Assembly (NCBI RefSeq): GCF_016086655.4 | Contig: NC_052136.2 | Location: forward strand, 57,590,492 to 57,654,491 | Origin: Lepeophtheirus salmonis | Taxonomy: Eukaryota; Arthropoda; Copepoda; Siphonostomatoida; Caligidae | Direction of reading: 5' to 3' | Length of the DNA stretch: 64,000 nt | Notes under the pieces: model-generated | Told to the model about the DNA's origin: nothing | Databases searched by the model: none | Seen by the model: the letters and a program-made list of their open reading frames with translations, nothing else | In this document: piece by piece, positions 1 through 12,144 of the stretch | Layout of the letters: each line of letters starts with the position of its first letter | How positions within the stretch are numbered: position 1 is the stretch's first letter | Made by a program: the position numbers and the translations under genes

Positions 1-419
1 ATATAGATACATAAAATATTGTTTCACTCCCACGTAATTCAATTTTAAGAAATAGTATATAAAAAATTAGATAAAAGATTACAATACGATCCCCTATTTT
101 TCAGCCCCCCCCCCCCTACAAAAAAAAGAAACATGCGAACGTACATTCATAATATAAGAAATAGCTTCAAGCATTAAAATATTTATCCTTTTTTTTAATC
201 AAAAAATTTTAAATTTTTCAATAAGAAAAAAAATAAATAGGGACATGGAAAAGAAGGTGGAACGGAACGACTTTTAAAGTAATATGAATATTTAATCAAT
301 TATAAATTTAAGTAGAATATATTTAGGTGATATACATATATTTGAATAATTGAATACATAATTAATTTGTATCCTATTTCAATACTTTCTCAGTTTATTC
401 AAATAACTAGAAAGTTTAC
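1..419. other. AT-rich non-coding sequence with a C12 tract
   Basis: No open frame of note on either strand. The only distinctive element is a run of 12 C at about 105-116. The rest is A/T homopolymer and simple sequence. Confidence 0.6.
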
Positions 420-1010
420 AGGGGCGTCGGCAGGGCTTGCATAGAGGGGATGTAGCCTCGCCCCCCAAACATCCAAAAAAAAATCAAAATTTCCAAAAAA
501 TTTAATTTTTCTTTTTTTTTCTAACAAAATTTAATATTTTTAATTGAATTTTTTATGAATAGCTATGGATTTTTCGAATTATTATCCAAAAAAATTCATT
601 TGTTTTGAATAGTTGTGGATTATTTAAGTTTTTTCGAAAAAATTTAATCTATAAATTTTTTTTTCCAAAAAATTTAAATTTTTCAATTTTTTTCTGATAA
701 TTTCATATTTATCAAATAAATGTTGAAATTTTTTGTTATTTTTTGTTTTGGTAGATTTTTCAATTTTTTTCCCAAACAATTATATTTTTATGTGCATTTT
801 TGATTTTTTTTCAAAAAAAAATAATTTTTTTAAACAGCTTAAAATTATTGATTTTTTTTAAACTTAAATTTTTTGTGAATAGCAAAGGATTTGTGAAATT
901 TTAGTTCAAAAAATTTAATATTTGAATTTGAATTTTTGATTTTTTTTTCGACAAAGTTATTTTTTTAAATTTTTAGTGAATAGCTGTGGATTTTTAGTCA
1001 AGTTATGCAC
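420..1010. repeat. T/A-rich degenerate tandem-like repeat
   Basis: A short core reading roughly 'gaatagctatggattttt' recurs with variations at about 557, 609, 877 and 979. Each core is embedded in long T-runs and 'ccaaaaaattt' blocks, so the stretch looks like decayed copies of a 50-110 bp unit. It begins with a GC-rich start at 420 ('ggggcgtcggcagggc'), which resembles a terminal motif of DNA transposons and has a similar partner near 22,365. No coding potential is visible. Confidence 0.5.
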
Positions 1011-1499
1011 ATATTCAAATTATGCTACATAAATGGATTAATAGATGAGTAATGCCTTAATTTCATTGGTATTTTTTTTAATTTTGTTAATATGGTTTTA
1101 CTGAACTTTGGTTTAATTATATAGGGTAGCCCTATATACTGTAAAAAAATTAACTTCATATTAAGCATATATAACTTTTATATATTGATGTGATCTAATT
1201 GTAAAAAAAAAAGATATCAGGGTGCACAAAGTTTGCTTAAAACATTTGATGGTTATTTTTCAAATACAAGAGAAAATAAAGATACAAAAAATTATTCAGT
1301 TATTTTAAGTCTGGCACACATCCTAGCATTTTTTTTTTTTTTTTCCATTAAGGTTCTATTGAACCTCACAAAATGATCGGACTCATCCTGTAGGATCTAT
1401 TTGATACAAAAATCAGAGCCTGGTGATACTATAGGTGTCCATCGGCCGTTCTGGCAAGGTGGATCTTATCAGTGTGTCCTAGGGAGACAAAATTAACAG

Positions 1500-1890
1500 C
1501 ATAGAGTACGAGGGTTCCATCCCCACTTCAAGTTAATGATTTATACCTTTCAAAAGGAGGATACTCACTTTCACACAACTAATATGATGCAAAAGTGGTG
1601 TGAGACTCATTTCCCATGTTTTTGGAGCACCAACTACTAGCCTCCATCCAGACCAAATATGAATCCGATGTATTTATGAATTTGCTTATTTTGGAGAACA
1701 GGGTTTGTAAGAAGCCCCATCCTAATTTGGATGCACTGAAAGCATCCCTTATTAGGGAATAGGATAACATTCCCGTGGAGATGGCCGTGCCTACTGAGAT
1801 GCCTAGCCTTACATAGACAAGGTTGTCGTTTCTGCAAAAGAGGACTTCTTTGACTTATTTTGTCAATTATTATTATGATATTTAGTAGTG
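1500..1890 (+). pseudogene. Tc1-like transposase, C-terminal remnant
   Basis: The translation from about 1548 reads FQKEDTHFHTTNMMQKWCET, which matches the second catalytic block of Tc1-like DDE transposases (normally FQQDGAPAHT...). It continues to a PPSRPNMNPM block (usual PPSSPDMNPMD, the third catalytic D region) and then, after a frameshift near 1690, to KPHPNLDALKASLIRE. The catalytic D of block 2 is altered, at least three in-frame stops are present, and the N-terminal half is absent. A motif at 1218 (CAGGGTGCACAA) matches the terminal repeat of the element at 8272-8944 and may be the left end of this one. The element is inactive. Confidence 0.75.
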
Positions 1891-4800
1891 TTCATGCAAA
1901 ATTTTAGGTTACTAATTTTAGGAAAAAAAAAGTTACATTTGATTTGATATTTTTCAGTATTTAGGTTCCAGGCTGTAAATTGATTCAAATAATTATTAAT
2001 AGCAACAGTAAATGATAAATACAAAGAATTGAACCATACAAAATTGATAGAAAAATAAATATTGGAATTAAGTCCATCTCTTCTTTTAATGCTTATTCGA
2101 AGAGCTTCTCTACTTCTACTTTTTGCTTTTTATATCAAATGTTCATCTTAAAAAATATGACCGAAAAGTTAATCAGTGCATTTAAATTTTAAGCCTTAAT
2201 TACACATCTAAAATATATAAATAAGACTTCCTGGTGAGACAATTCAAGAAGCTATGATAGACTTGATTTAGTTTTCTAACATGTAATTGTGTGGACTTAG
2301 AGTAATAGCTAATCACATAGTTACTTTGGAGTATAAAACTCCTTATGTTGATCATTATATTAGATGTTTATTATAATATATTATCATTTATATTAATACC
2401 AATAATACTAATTATATGGCTACCCTCTTGTTGAAAACATTTAGGGAGTTCTTTTTGCCTTTATTTAGTTTTCTAAGCACCATTTCCTGAAGATTATGAG
2501 CCATTGCCAATTCTACAGTAGTATAAAAGTAAAATATATTCAGTACAGAAAGTTACAAAACACAATGAGCATACCCAATTATATACTTTGTTGTTAAATA
2601 TTCAAGCTCCTAGTTTGGGGATGAGGACTAAGTCGACATGCAATCGTATGTGTAATTTCAAATTATTTGGGCTCCATTTCTATCAAGCCAGACCATGTTT
2701 TTAGGCATTCCATTCAAACCTATATAGACTATATTATAGGCGTGAATTTAAAGAAAGTTTTATTAAAGGAAGATGGTTAAAACACAATGATCTAAGAAGG
2801 AATGAAAAAAAAGTACCTACCGTTTCTCCTTTTCTAATTTATAAACTATGATGTTTCTCTTCAAAATTCCATCCATAACCATAATCAATCTATATGCCAA
2901 CTGGGAAATGAATTTATACACAGCAATCAATCCAATAATATCTAAGTTACACATAACGAACATTAAAAACACTCGTTTTGTTATTTACATGGTAGTTTAA
3001 TATCCTTCAGCAATATAGAATAATTTTTCTACAAAATTTATTTTTGATTTCTTTACAGATTTCATAAACAGTATACCTTATAATCGGTTGTGCAAACCTG
3101 TATACATTTGATTGAGAAATTTCTATTGGTTCAGCCACTTGCAATGAAATGTTGGACGGAGTTTTGATTCGGAGGTCAGTACAGTGTTTCCGATCATTTG
3201 AGTACCTAAAGTAGTTTGTTAGGTTTCATTTTTTTTCTTCAGAATATATGCTTGATTTCCTGTTACAATTTGCATAATGTTAAATATTAGTTTTTTATAT
3301 TATATATACATAAAATAACTATTTTTTTTTTTTTTTTTGTAAATTGGGATTCCCCAGGAATTTTCACAATATAAAAAAAAACTAAAGAAGCTTGTGCTTA
3401 TGGTATCCCGGGAGACAGTCCTCAATCATAAATGATTTATTATATAAATATTTTATGATCTATGCATTCATATTGATTAAGTCAATATACAATTTGATAA
3501 CCCATCACAAGTAGGAATATATAGTCATACGAAAAAATAATCAAATATCGTACCATATTAAGTTTTATCAAACGATATATTGAACCATTTTCAAATTATC
3601 ATTCTACGTCAAATAATTTTACAAAGCAGGTAAACATTGGTCTAAATTCTACCAAATCTGATCATATTTTAAGCGCTAAGCGGACAAATCCAGTTTTCAA
3701 GTTTAGAATGGTTAGAAAATTGGAAACCTGGATTAAGAGGTCACCTTCACTTTTTTAGTCTCCCTTCCCTGACCCCTTATACATGTATGACTGAATTTGC
3801 TTTTTGAGTCCTCTGCAGGTGTTGGCCTTATTCAGAATATGCAAAACTTGAGATTTTTAATTTTTATTAAATGTTTGCTGAAATAGTATTACCCCCCTCC
3901 CTCCAAATAATTTCTGTAAATACTAATGATGATAATTACTAAAATAGAAACATTGTTGTAATCTCAACTTTTCAACTGATTCGGGCTACGCATGGTCAAT
4001 AGAAATACAAGGTTAGACCATGACGTAATCGCGCTTGCAAGAATTTTCAACCTGATGTATTGTACCGACTGCTGGGCAAGACAGGGGTAGATTTTGACAA
4101 AACACGCAACCACTCGTTTACTATGACTTCAATATTAAAAACAAGTGGTGGAAGTCAAATATCAGTCATACACGCGTTATGGAATAACTTTGTATTTCTA
4201 TTAACCGTGGAGCTATCCTACTTTTTTTTAGAATCAGTTTTTATCAGCTATTACTGATGGCAAAACATGCTCATTAAAAAAAGTACATAAAATTCATTAT
4301 ATAAATTATGTTGTAGATTTCAATTAAATATTTTTCCATAAAAATAAGAAATGCAGGCTTATCAAACCTAAAATACCTATTTTATAAACCACCGTTCTAT
4401 AGTCCAGGAATTTTCAAATGGTATACTGTGAGACATTTAATAGAAAGGAATCAATGTACACAATAATTCATCAATGTACAAAAAAATAAAAAATAATATA
4501 ACATAATTTTATTTTAAGCACTCTTCAAGATAATAATAACTATTAACATAATTTAAAAAAGTTGTTGTAATCTTTGAAAAAAATAGTCATAAAACGACCC
4601 ATTAGAAATAATAAGAAAATGAATGCAGTTCATCGTTCATTAGCTCACAAATAAATGGAGAGAGTGAACGCCATTATTTTTTTCGTTTGATCTCTCAGCT
4701 TGAGTAAAATAAAGGAATGTATCTATATGAACTCACAATAGGATAATAATAAATAGTTGCCCTTACAATACTTACAGAAATGCTAAGCTGCGAGGGTTAC

Positions 4801-5100
4801 TCAACGCCTCCAAAGTTTTGAAATTTTACGATTTTTTACCTGAATATCATCTAAAAAGATTCACGAAACCTATGTGTAACAAGATACACGTCATTTCTGA
4901 CATCTGTGATATTAAATATAAATGAAGAGGACATAAGTGATTTTCTGCCTATTCATTCGATTAAATAGTGATATAAGAGACTGTTAACTCTTTTGAGGAA
5001 TTTGGCTGACTTTTGACTGGCTGGATCTATATATTTTTTTCTTTTTAAACTTTATTTTACTTAACATACAAATTGGTACAAAAATAGTTAATAATTATTT
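1891..5100. other. AT-rich non-coding stretch with a dispersed repeat segment
   Basis: No convincing gene. The segment at about 4000-4060 (containing 'aatacaaggttagacca' and 'ttttcaacctgatgtattg') has a diverged relative at about 38,900-38,965, so it is part of a dispersed repeat. Poly-T runs occur near 3320. Short open frames here have no recognisable domain and sit in simple sequence. Confidence 0.5.
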
Positions 5101-5128
5101 CTATAAAGTAGCAAACTCGGAGCTCAAA

Positions 5129-5603
5129 TTGCGAAAATCACAGATATCCCTAATAACTGAGCCATATCTCAGTAATGGCGCAACAAAAAGTCTCACTCTT
5201 AGAGGATTTACAGTCCACGACTCCCCTGGATCAAATCCAAGGGCTGGTATACCATCTGTTAACCATTTGCAAGTATGGTCAGTTCCAGAATTTTCAGACA
5301 GAGACCTCTGCACGATATGCATGAAAATCCCACATAGGATCAGCATCATTACCAGTTATAGGTTCAAACCCAAATGTAATTGATGAGAGCGCTGAATCTT
5401 GTAAAAAGGCTATCAACATGGTATTAGACATGGGGTGTCCAGAAAAAAAAACTATCAGAGTAAAATCAATTCCCTGGCGGACCAAATATCTTACCAGCCT
5501 AAGGTATAAACTCAGCAAACTCAAACCAAAGCGTCATCGTAGTTCCTGCAGGGATGAATACCTTATCCCAAAGAATGTTTATCGTTCAGCACTTCTAAAA
5601 TAG
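5129..5603 (+). pseudogene. LINE endonuclease and pre-RT segment (broken)
   Basis: An open frame from 5129 encodes SLITEPYLSNGATKSLTLRG followed by FTVHDSPGSNPRAGI, which resembles the exonuclease-endonuclease-phosphatase domain of non-LTR ORF2 proteins ('...EPY...' and a substrate-loop region). A second frame at 5418-5603 (KSIPWRTKYLTSLRYKLSKL) fits the basic linker between endonuclease and RT, where 'W.....L..LR....' patterns are usual. The frames are offset, and the catalytic SDH block of the endonuclease cannot be recognised. Confidence 0.6.
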
Positions 5604-5614
5604 TAGAGAGAATC

Positions 5615-6058
5615 ATGGAAACTCATTTCCCTCAATGTAGACTCAGAACCTCTTCTGGAACATCCATGCGAGTAAAGGATTTGAACAAAGACTTCATGTA
5701 TGGCAACAATGTCAGGGAATCGTTTAACTCCTTTGGCTCATACAAAAGCTCGGGACCTGATGAACTGGAACCAATTGTACAACAAAAACTTGGGGACAGT
5801 ATCGTCGCCTATATCTCAGAACTTTATAAAGTCATCATCCTCACTTGTTACACACCAAGATGCTGGAGAGAAATGAAAGTAAGTTTTCTGCCAAAACAAA
5901 GTAAAAAAGATTACAGATATTCCAGATCGTGGTACAAAAATGTACTAAGTACCCGTACGGTCACAGCCAAGATTAATGGCGAAGAAGTTTGTGTCAATGC
6001 AACCAGTAGGAGCCCACAAGGGGTTTTGTCTATCTCCGGTCGTTTGGAATATGATTAA
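5615..6058 (+). pseudogene. Non-LTR reverse transcriptase, N-terminal fragment
   Basis: This 147-codon frame contains SYKSSGPDELEPIVQQKLGD, the typical entry motif of non-LTR RT domains (normally '..kSpGpDgi.p.llk.l'). It continues with CYTPRCWREMKVSFLPKQSK, matching the '..iP..wk.a.v.fipK.gK' block. After about residue 95 the central palm appears deleted: the sequence jumps to TAKINGEEVCVNATSRSPQG, the block near 'RGvPQGs.lSP'. The FADD-type catalytic box is not recognisable downstream. Confidence 0.75.
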
Positions 6059-6868
6059 TGAATTTAAAAAAAGGAGCAATCAAGGTCTTTGGCTAAGCTG
6101 ACGTCATCAACCTTTTAATTAGTGGAAAACATCCCAACACCCTTTTCAATACAATGCAAAGGGCAATAAATACTGTTATTGAATGGGGAAAAGAAAATGG
6201 CTTACCTTTAACCCATCAAAATCAAGTGCTATAGCTTTTTTGAAAGCTTATAAACTTAGATAAAAAACTTTTCACAATTAGAAATGGATGGCAAAGGGAT
6301 GGAATATGCCACATATATCATGTACGTTGCTGTGACTTTTGATCAAGGACTCGCCTGGACAGAGCATTTGAAAGAAAAAAAAACCTCCGAATATTCTTGA
6401 ATATGGAATATGGCCAAGACAATCATAGGAAAAAAATGGTGACTGACTTCAGACAAGGTTATCCGGTTGTATAAAGCTATGATCAGACCTATCATCCCAT
6501 AGGATGAGTGTTTAGTATGGGGACATGCAATCACTACAAAGAAAAGTTCAAGGGAAATTTTAAACACCATTCAAAGGAAAGCACCCTTGGCAATGACTCA
6601 TACATTTCGATCGACACCAACTGCACGAATGGAGGCAGTTTTGGGTATTGCTCCTCTGGACATATACATTAAGGAACAGGCAACGAAATCAAGATGGAGA
6701 ACGAAAAATTTCTTACGTGATATCCGGGATGGAATTGGTAATCTTCCAAAACGTCGTAGGCATCGGTTCCATAGTGATAAAATACTTACACAAATCGGAA
6801 TGGATCAACAAAGTGACTAGATAAAAAGTAATCGCATTTGGATAGATAATAGTCAGATTAAGAATCCT

Positions 6869-7313
6869 GACGCGATTATCTATACGGACGGATCTAAAGA
6901 CAAAGACGGAAACACTGGGGTAGGAAGGGCTATCACCAAAGGTGATGCTTCAATTTTTCATTCAATGATTTCATTGAATAAAGAGGCTTCTGTGTTTCAA
7001 GTAGAGATTTTAGCCATAACACAAGGTGTAGAAGCTCTTTTCAAGTACTAAAAAACAGCAATTGCTGCAATCTTTAATCCAGTTACTACTAGTAAAGAAG
7101 TTTTAATATGTAAATAACCCATCATCAAAGGAAAGAATGAGAAAAATATACATCTGGAATGGTGCAAAGGACATTCTGAGATTACAGGAAATGAATTTGC
7201 AGACCATCTTGCGAAGAGGGTTACTGAGAGCCAAAACCAGTTTACTATTGGTTCGCCTCTAAGCTATATAAAGAAGGTAATTCATGGTATCTTCTATCAA
7301 TATTGGTGTGACT
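6869..7313 (+). pseudogene. RNase H domain of the LINE
   Basis: The reading begins DAIIYTDGSKDKDGNTGVG, the first catalytic block of RNase H1-like domains. It continues with VFQVEILAITQGVEAL (the E block) and ends with a GHSEITGNEFADHLAK block carrying the last catalytic Asp. Two in-frame stops (after FKY and after LICK) and a missing segment around the usual 'sDSqaal' block show that it is inactive. It sits about 800 bp downstream of the RT fragment in the same orientation, as expected for one element. Confidence 0.8.
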
Positions 7314-7730
7314 GATATAAAAAAGATTTGCAACCCTCTCTGCTCAACATTTCTAAAATTTAATAAAATAAGCTCCAGCCTACCCTTACACACAATATTT
7401 TATTCAATGTATGACATTCTGTTCCAACAAATCGAATACATAGAATAAATTAAAAAGGTCATTCAATAGAACACATCACATTATAATGAACAGATAAATC
7501 ATGCCACAAAACAGTAGGAAGCAGAACATGTTAGACGCACAGAGAGTATCATGTCCGTTTGGTATCTATATCCTCCATTCCAAAATCAGTGGTACTGTAC
7601 TTGGAGAGTGGAACAAAAGATTCTCATCGACTTTCGGATGGCCTTGATTAGGATTTCGATGGTGCTCGGAATTTAATGAATAAAACTTTAAATAGTATAC
7701 ATTGGTTTATTGGATCAAACAGTGGATCTC

Positions 7731-8271
7731 GTAAAAGGATGCTTTTAAAATGATTATTATAAATTGGGCCAAAAAAGACAATATTCTATATTTGTTGAAC
7801 ATCTCCAATCACGAGTTTTTTTCGTTTTTTTTTTGTAAATGTATAAATCATTTATTTTATTTTATTATTTTATAATCTTGTCAGAGAGTGAGTTGAATTC
7901 AAATGAGAGAAAGGCTCATATTTCATTATCAAAAGAATGAGTGCAAGGAAGTATTACATACTTGAAGGAATGCATTAGAAATCAATTATTATTATAATAT
8001 ACTTTTAATGTATACACATGGGAAAGAAACGAAGGCCTTAAACACTTTGGAAGTGGGTTGAGAAAAAGAGAAGCGCTTTTCTAGTCATATGTAAATACTC
8101 TGAGATGGTTTTTGTTTCCTTGAAATACACATTATTTTCACATATTATTAACTACGCACATACCTATAAATATAATATATAGTGTGTTTATGAATAGCAA
8201 GAAAAAAATCAAATTAATTACTAAAAAAAAAAAAAAAAGACATATACTTTCACATATTTAGGTACAAAAAA
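7731..8271. other. AT-rich non-coding stretch
   Basis: No gene or repeat family recognised. It contains T-runs near 7810 and an A16-18 run near 8222-8238 just before the left end of the next transposon. Confidence 0.5.
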
Positions 8272-8944
8272 CAGGGTGCACAAGCTACTATGCCACCATT
8301 TTGGCGTACTCTCTTGGAGAAACGAAGGCACTTAGGCAGCTGATTTTTTTTGAAAAAAAGCTGGTTCAATCGTGCACCAGTTGGGAAAAAATAGACTCAA
8401 TTGACGAATTCATTGTTCCAAATATTGCCCTCCTTAGAATCTGTGCCGACAGCGACAACTTAACAATTGTTCGAACTCTGGGACACAGCAAAGTGTTCGT
8501 TCGAATGGATAGAAGGGCATTTAAGGCCTCTAAAGGTGATTTTGGGGCTAAAACAATAAGGTTTGAGGTCAAAAGTCGAAGTAAATGTATCCGGACACCG
8601 GAATTTGTGACCAGGGATCCAGCAAATCGTTAATAAGGACCTAGGGAAGTACATCATGAAAATTGCTCGAGAAGTTGGCTGGTAATAGTTCCTGATCCGA
8701 CTATACATTCGCGAACCCCTTCGTTACTACTCTCGCAAAAGCTCCTCAACCACCCAGTTTATCGAAACATGATTTGTTTTTTCTCTTATCCTGGCAAAAA
8801 TAAATGCCAAAATAAGAAGGCTGATAACCAGAGTAACAGATACTTGGTTTTCCGTCCCATTTATTTTATTAATTTTATAACTGGTTAGAGAGAAAATTGC
8901 GTTTAAAAAATCTTTTTCGCAGCACAGTATGCTTCTGCACCCTG
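8272..8944 (+). mobile_element. Non-autonomous Tc1-like element with terminal inverted repeats
   Basis: The left end reads CAGGGTGCACAAGCTACTATGC. The right end, read on the opposite strand, is CAGGGTGCAGAAGCATACTGTGC: the first nine bases are identical and the rest similar. The right end is followed by TA, the usual Tc1/mariner target duplication; the left flank is an A-run, so the duplication is not visible there. At 673 bp the element is about half the size of an autonomous Tc1 element, and only the N-terminal transposase region is left inside. Confidence 0.75.
8301..8700 (+). pseudogene. Tc1-like transposase N-terminal (DNA-binding) fragment
   Basis: The open frame 8301-8633 includes TLGHSKVFV, similar to the 'aGhs...v' start of the first helix-turn-helix of Tc1-like transposases. 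It is followed by RSKCIRTPEFVTRD, matching the 'r..rTpelv..v' linker. A shift near 8625 leads to NKDLGKYIMKIAREVGW, corresponding to the second helix-turn-helix ('dp..smrkiArelgv'). No DDE catalytic block follows before the right terminal repeat, so the catalytic half has been deleted. Confidence 0.65.
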
Positions 8945-9600
8945 TATATGTAAATAGGATAATAACTATGATTAGAAAATGTTGAACATTGGAAGTTACT
9001 TAAAAAAACTAACCCCATAAAACTCTTAGAAACTACCTAAAACCAACAAAGTATACTGAAAACGAAAATTTTATGAACATTTTAGGTGTAAGAGTCTTAT
9101 TCCGTTTTATATGTAAAACTACAATTATTCCATTTGAGCTCAAGCTTTTGCACGATTTTATATTTTAATTATGAGTCAACAAATAAAAGAAATATTATAT
9201 AATATAAAATAAAATATCATTAGCAAAGGAAAACATAGTAATTAAAAGAAAAGAGAACATTCATCAAAGAAAGGAGTGATATAATCAACCTTTACTTTCT
9301 ACTGTACAGATAATTTACTCTGATTCAGAGGATAGGTAAAGTTGTAAGGACGGAGAAGAACTAGAGTCTTCTCAATCGATTTTTAACAAGAAAGAAAAAA
9401 ATTACTTACACCAGATAGTGTATCAGCTTTTGATCTTAAATAAAGTATATAATCGAAAAGTTATTTTATATTAGTAGAATCAGCCATGAGTACACGTATA
9501 GGCGAAAACATTGATGAGTTTCCTTTTAACCTTTGGTAATATTCGCAGTAAGAAAGTGGAATGCAGATTAAAGACAGAAAAAAAAAAAATTAATCCCGAT
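8945..9600. other. AT-rich non-coding stretch
   Basis: No gene recognised; only simple AT-rich sequence. Confidence 0.5.
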
Positions 9601-9622
9601 TTAATGTCCCCTTTATAATTCA

Positions 9623-9905
9623 TTGGTAGGGCAAAAAATGTCAAATCTAATTGGAAAAGATATGATTGATTGTCTCCTAATAGTAATTTCTGTAAAAAAA
9701 ACTTCAAAATTACTTTGTATTACCAAGCTTCCATCTGGGACAGGTAAATCAAAAACTATTGCAATTTTTGAAGCCGTTCAAGATTTGGAAATAGAATACA
9801 TTTTTTAAGCTATTTGTTTTGATACAACCAGCTCAAATTCATGTGGAAAAGATGGAACTTGTATTTTATTAGAAAAAATGCATGAAATATTTATTTTTAT
9901 AATTT
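9623..9905 (+). pseudogene. Fragment of an unclassified transposon-like protein
   Basis: The frame reads ITKLPSGTGKSKTIAIFEAV and then, past a TAA at 9806-9808 in the same frame, AICFDTTSSNSCGKDGTCIL. From memory, a 'CFDTTSSNTG...G.c.lLE' block is common in repeated predicted proteins of crustacean and hemipteran genomes and behaves like a transposase catalytic segment; I cannot name the superfamily with confidence. The remainder (about 9,905-10,250) is unreadable as protein. One stop and many substitutions make this a dead fragment. Confidence 0.5.
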
Positions 9906-10329
9906 CCATGTAAGCATCATATTATGTGATAAATAACATCATGCAATAAAATTCAGGTCCTGGAAACCCCACCTGCTTAAACTTACATTCATTATTTTTA
10001 TTCAAGCGATAGAACCCAACAATTATCTTTAAAATTTTCAATCGCAGTAGGATTATCTTTTAAAGCCTTTTTTAAATCACGTGTTTACATAGAGTATAAT
10101 TTTGATTCTGAGCCATATTTCGAAATGAAATAATTATATAGATGAAAATTAAAGGTAATAGCAGTTGATTAAAAACATTCCAGCATTACAAAAAAAATAT
10201 TTATGAAGTTATACAGTTCTTACAAAATGAGTGTAATCATATAAAAATAAATTGGAATGAAGGGTCATATTTAGAAGCTAATATATATATATTTTTTTTG
10301 TAATTAAGCATTTTAATACTCCGATTTAA

Positions 10330-10925
10330 GCCAATTATGCCCCGCTCTGTTTGATAACTTGTTGCCAACGAGAATCCAACATCATAATGTCCTTCTCGTA
10401 GAAGCCCTTTTCCCTCTCGGTAAAAAAACTTGGATAACCAATTTTTACAGGCCTCTATTGAGGCAAAATTTGTACCCCGAGCGCGTCGACCATAGACAGA
10501 AGCAGGTGGTAGTCACTTGGTGCAAGGTCCAGACTGTAGGCTGGATGCATAAGAGCTTCCCATCAGAGCTCTCTGAGTTTTTCACTTGTCATAAAAGATG
10601 TGTGCGACCTAGCGTTGTCTTGAACACGATTTCTCTCCTATTCGAGTTTATTTTTGTATCCACTCTTCTTCAAATGGTTTGAAACGGTTTTATGATCAAT
10701 GTTCAGCTACTAGACGATGCTACGACTCATAAGAAACGGTATATATCGATATTTTCCATGATTTTAGGAACGTTTTCAACGACAGGTTGCCAATGCATAG
10801 CGAATTATCCACATCTACTACACCAAAACGAAATTTCTAGAAGCCACTGTTGTGCAACACGAACTTAAAGAGTATTGGCCCGTTATATATCGCAAATTTT
10901 CTTGGTTGCTTTCGACGCATTTTCC
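10330..10925 (-). pseudogene. Mos1-type mariner transposase, internally deleted
   Basis: Read on the minus strand the segment contains, in order, a helix-turn-helix block (IDHKTVSNHLKKSGYKNKL), a stop, QDNARSHTSFMTSEKLREL (second catalytic D block), and LLMHPAYSLDLAPSDYHLLL (third catalytic D, DD34D signature). It ends with GFYEKDIMMLDSRWQQVIKQ near the C-terminus. The stretch that normally lies between the helix-turn-helix and block 2, including the WVPHEL linker and the first catalytic D (TGDEKW), is missing. Several stops and frameshifts remain. Upstream, FRFGVVDVDN matches the 'F..g.fdv.D' block. Confidence 0.8.
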
Positions 10926-11115
10926 TTTTAAGCTAGTAAGAATATAAAATATGGAAAATGTCTTTCTTTGATAACTCTATACTCCACGCACGAATAATTC
11001 ACGACTGAACCAGCCAAGCCTAATACTTTCCAAAAAAAAAAAAATATCGTATGATCCGATATGACTAATAATGAACAAGATATACATAGTTTTGAAAAAA
11101 GAGCGGGAAATACAA
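10855..11115. repeat. Diverged direct repeat, copy A
   Basis: This segment aligns by eye with 12,145-12,440: both contain 'gcaacacgaac/gtaacacgaacc', 'ggttgctttcgacgc/ggtcgctgtcgacgc', 'tgaaccagccaag' and 'tatcgtatgatyyga'. The copy next to the mariner remnant at 10.3-10.9 kb suggests that both are 5' parts of the same mariner family. Confidence 0.7.
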
Positions 11116-11767
11116 AATTACTTTTCCCCAGCAGATTACGTTTCATATCCATTTTTTTTTGTTTATATTTATTAATTAGATGTAAGGATTCTAATCAACA
11201 TATATATCTTTATTTAATTTCAGAGCTTTTCATGTCTCTAAAATTTGTATTACTCCTAACAATTAGTCAAATACTTGACTTCATTATATTTAATTTCAAT
11301 GTAACTTAATAGATAATATATCTTTTGAAAAATAGTTTTATCCATGTGTTATATGAAATATACACTTAAGCCTATTTTATATAGTTAGGTAATATTTCAT
11401 TAGAAGACATAGGAATAAAACTTTTTGGGTCTTCCTCATTCGATTACTATAACTAAGAAAGTCAGAGGAAATAAATAAATAGGCAAAATGGAATTACATA
11501 TTCTAGGGATTTAAATTAAATCTATTAGTCATTGTTACAAAGGTATATCAAGAAATTTCATGTCTTATACTTTCAAATAAATGAAATTAGTTGAAGTATT
11601 ATACATAGATTATCTCTATACAATAGATTACTTATCCAGATGTTAAATAATCCATAGATAGACACAAATGTCATATCTCACAGAACAATAATTAGGCAAA
11701 GAAAAATTTGCGGTCAATATTATCATTTTTGTATTGTAGTGAAGAGCATGCTCAATGTACATGCATA
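11116..11767. other. AT-rich non-coding stretch
   Basis: Nothing recognisable; simple AT-rich sequence. Confidence 0.5.
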
Positions 11768-11885
11768 ACCAGGGCTGCGGAGTCGGAGTTTGAGTGTATT
11801 GGAGCCGAAGTGGGTGCCTTTTTTGGTGAAGTTGGAAAATTTGACCAGACTTAGATTCCGGCTACAAAAACTATTATAGTTAATG
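11768..11885. repeat. 'GGCTGCGGAGTCGG' dispersed element fragment
   Basis: The segment starts CAGGGCTGCGGAGTCGGAGT and goes on with further 'ggagccgaagt'-like words, a GC-rich island in AT-rich surroundings. From memory, this lead sequence is the terminus of widespread non-autonomous hAT-like repeats in arthropods. No matching right terminus is visible. Confidence 0.45.
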
Positions 11886-12144
11886 TAAATAAAATCTATT
11901 TATAATCTACGGCTTGCCTTGAGTGTTCGTAAAGTTTTTCCCTAAATCGTTATAAATTATAGGTATTAAGTACTATTAATTTATGAAACCTGAAAGTTGA
12001 AACTAATTTATAAATTTAATTTACAAATTTCAATCATAATTCCCGAACATATCAATAGTCTAAATTATTATGTTGTGTAGAACATAGCCACTAGCATTGC
12101 TAGTTGATTACTTAGTCTTGAGAATATTCAATGTTGTCAGAGTA

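Larger units (their letters stand above)
5100..7730 (+). mobile_element. Degenerate non-LTR retrotransposon with terminal RNase H (I/LOA/Jockey-type)
   Basis: One orientation holds, in order, an endonuclease-like segment (5129-5400), a linker (5418-5603), the first part of a reverse transcriptase (5615-6055), a badly broken RT/thumb region (6060-6830) and an RNase H domain (6869-7313). A Cys-containing tail follows near 7540-7560. This order (EN, RT, RNase H) is that of I/LOA-like and some Jockey-like LINEs. Frameshifts and stops interrupt every module, so the copy is dead. I could not see a poly-A or microsatellite tail that fixes the 3' end, so the right boundary is approximate. Confidence 0.8.
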
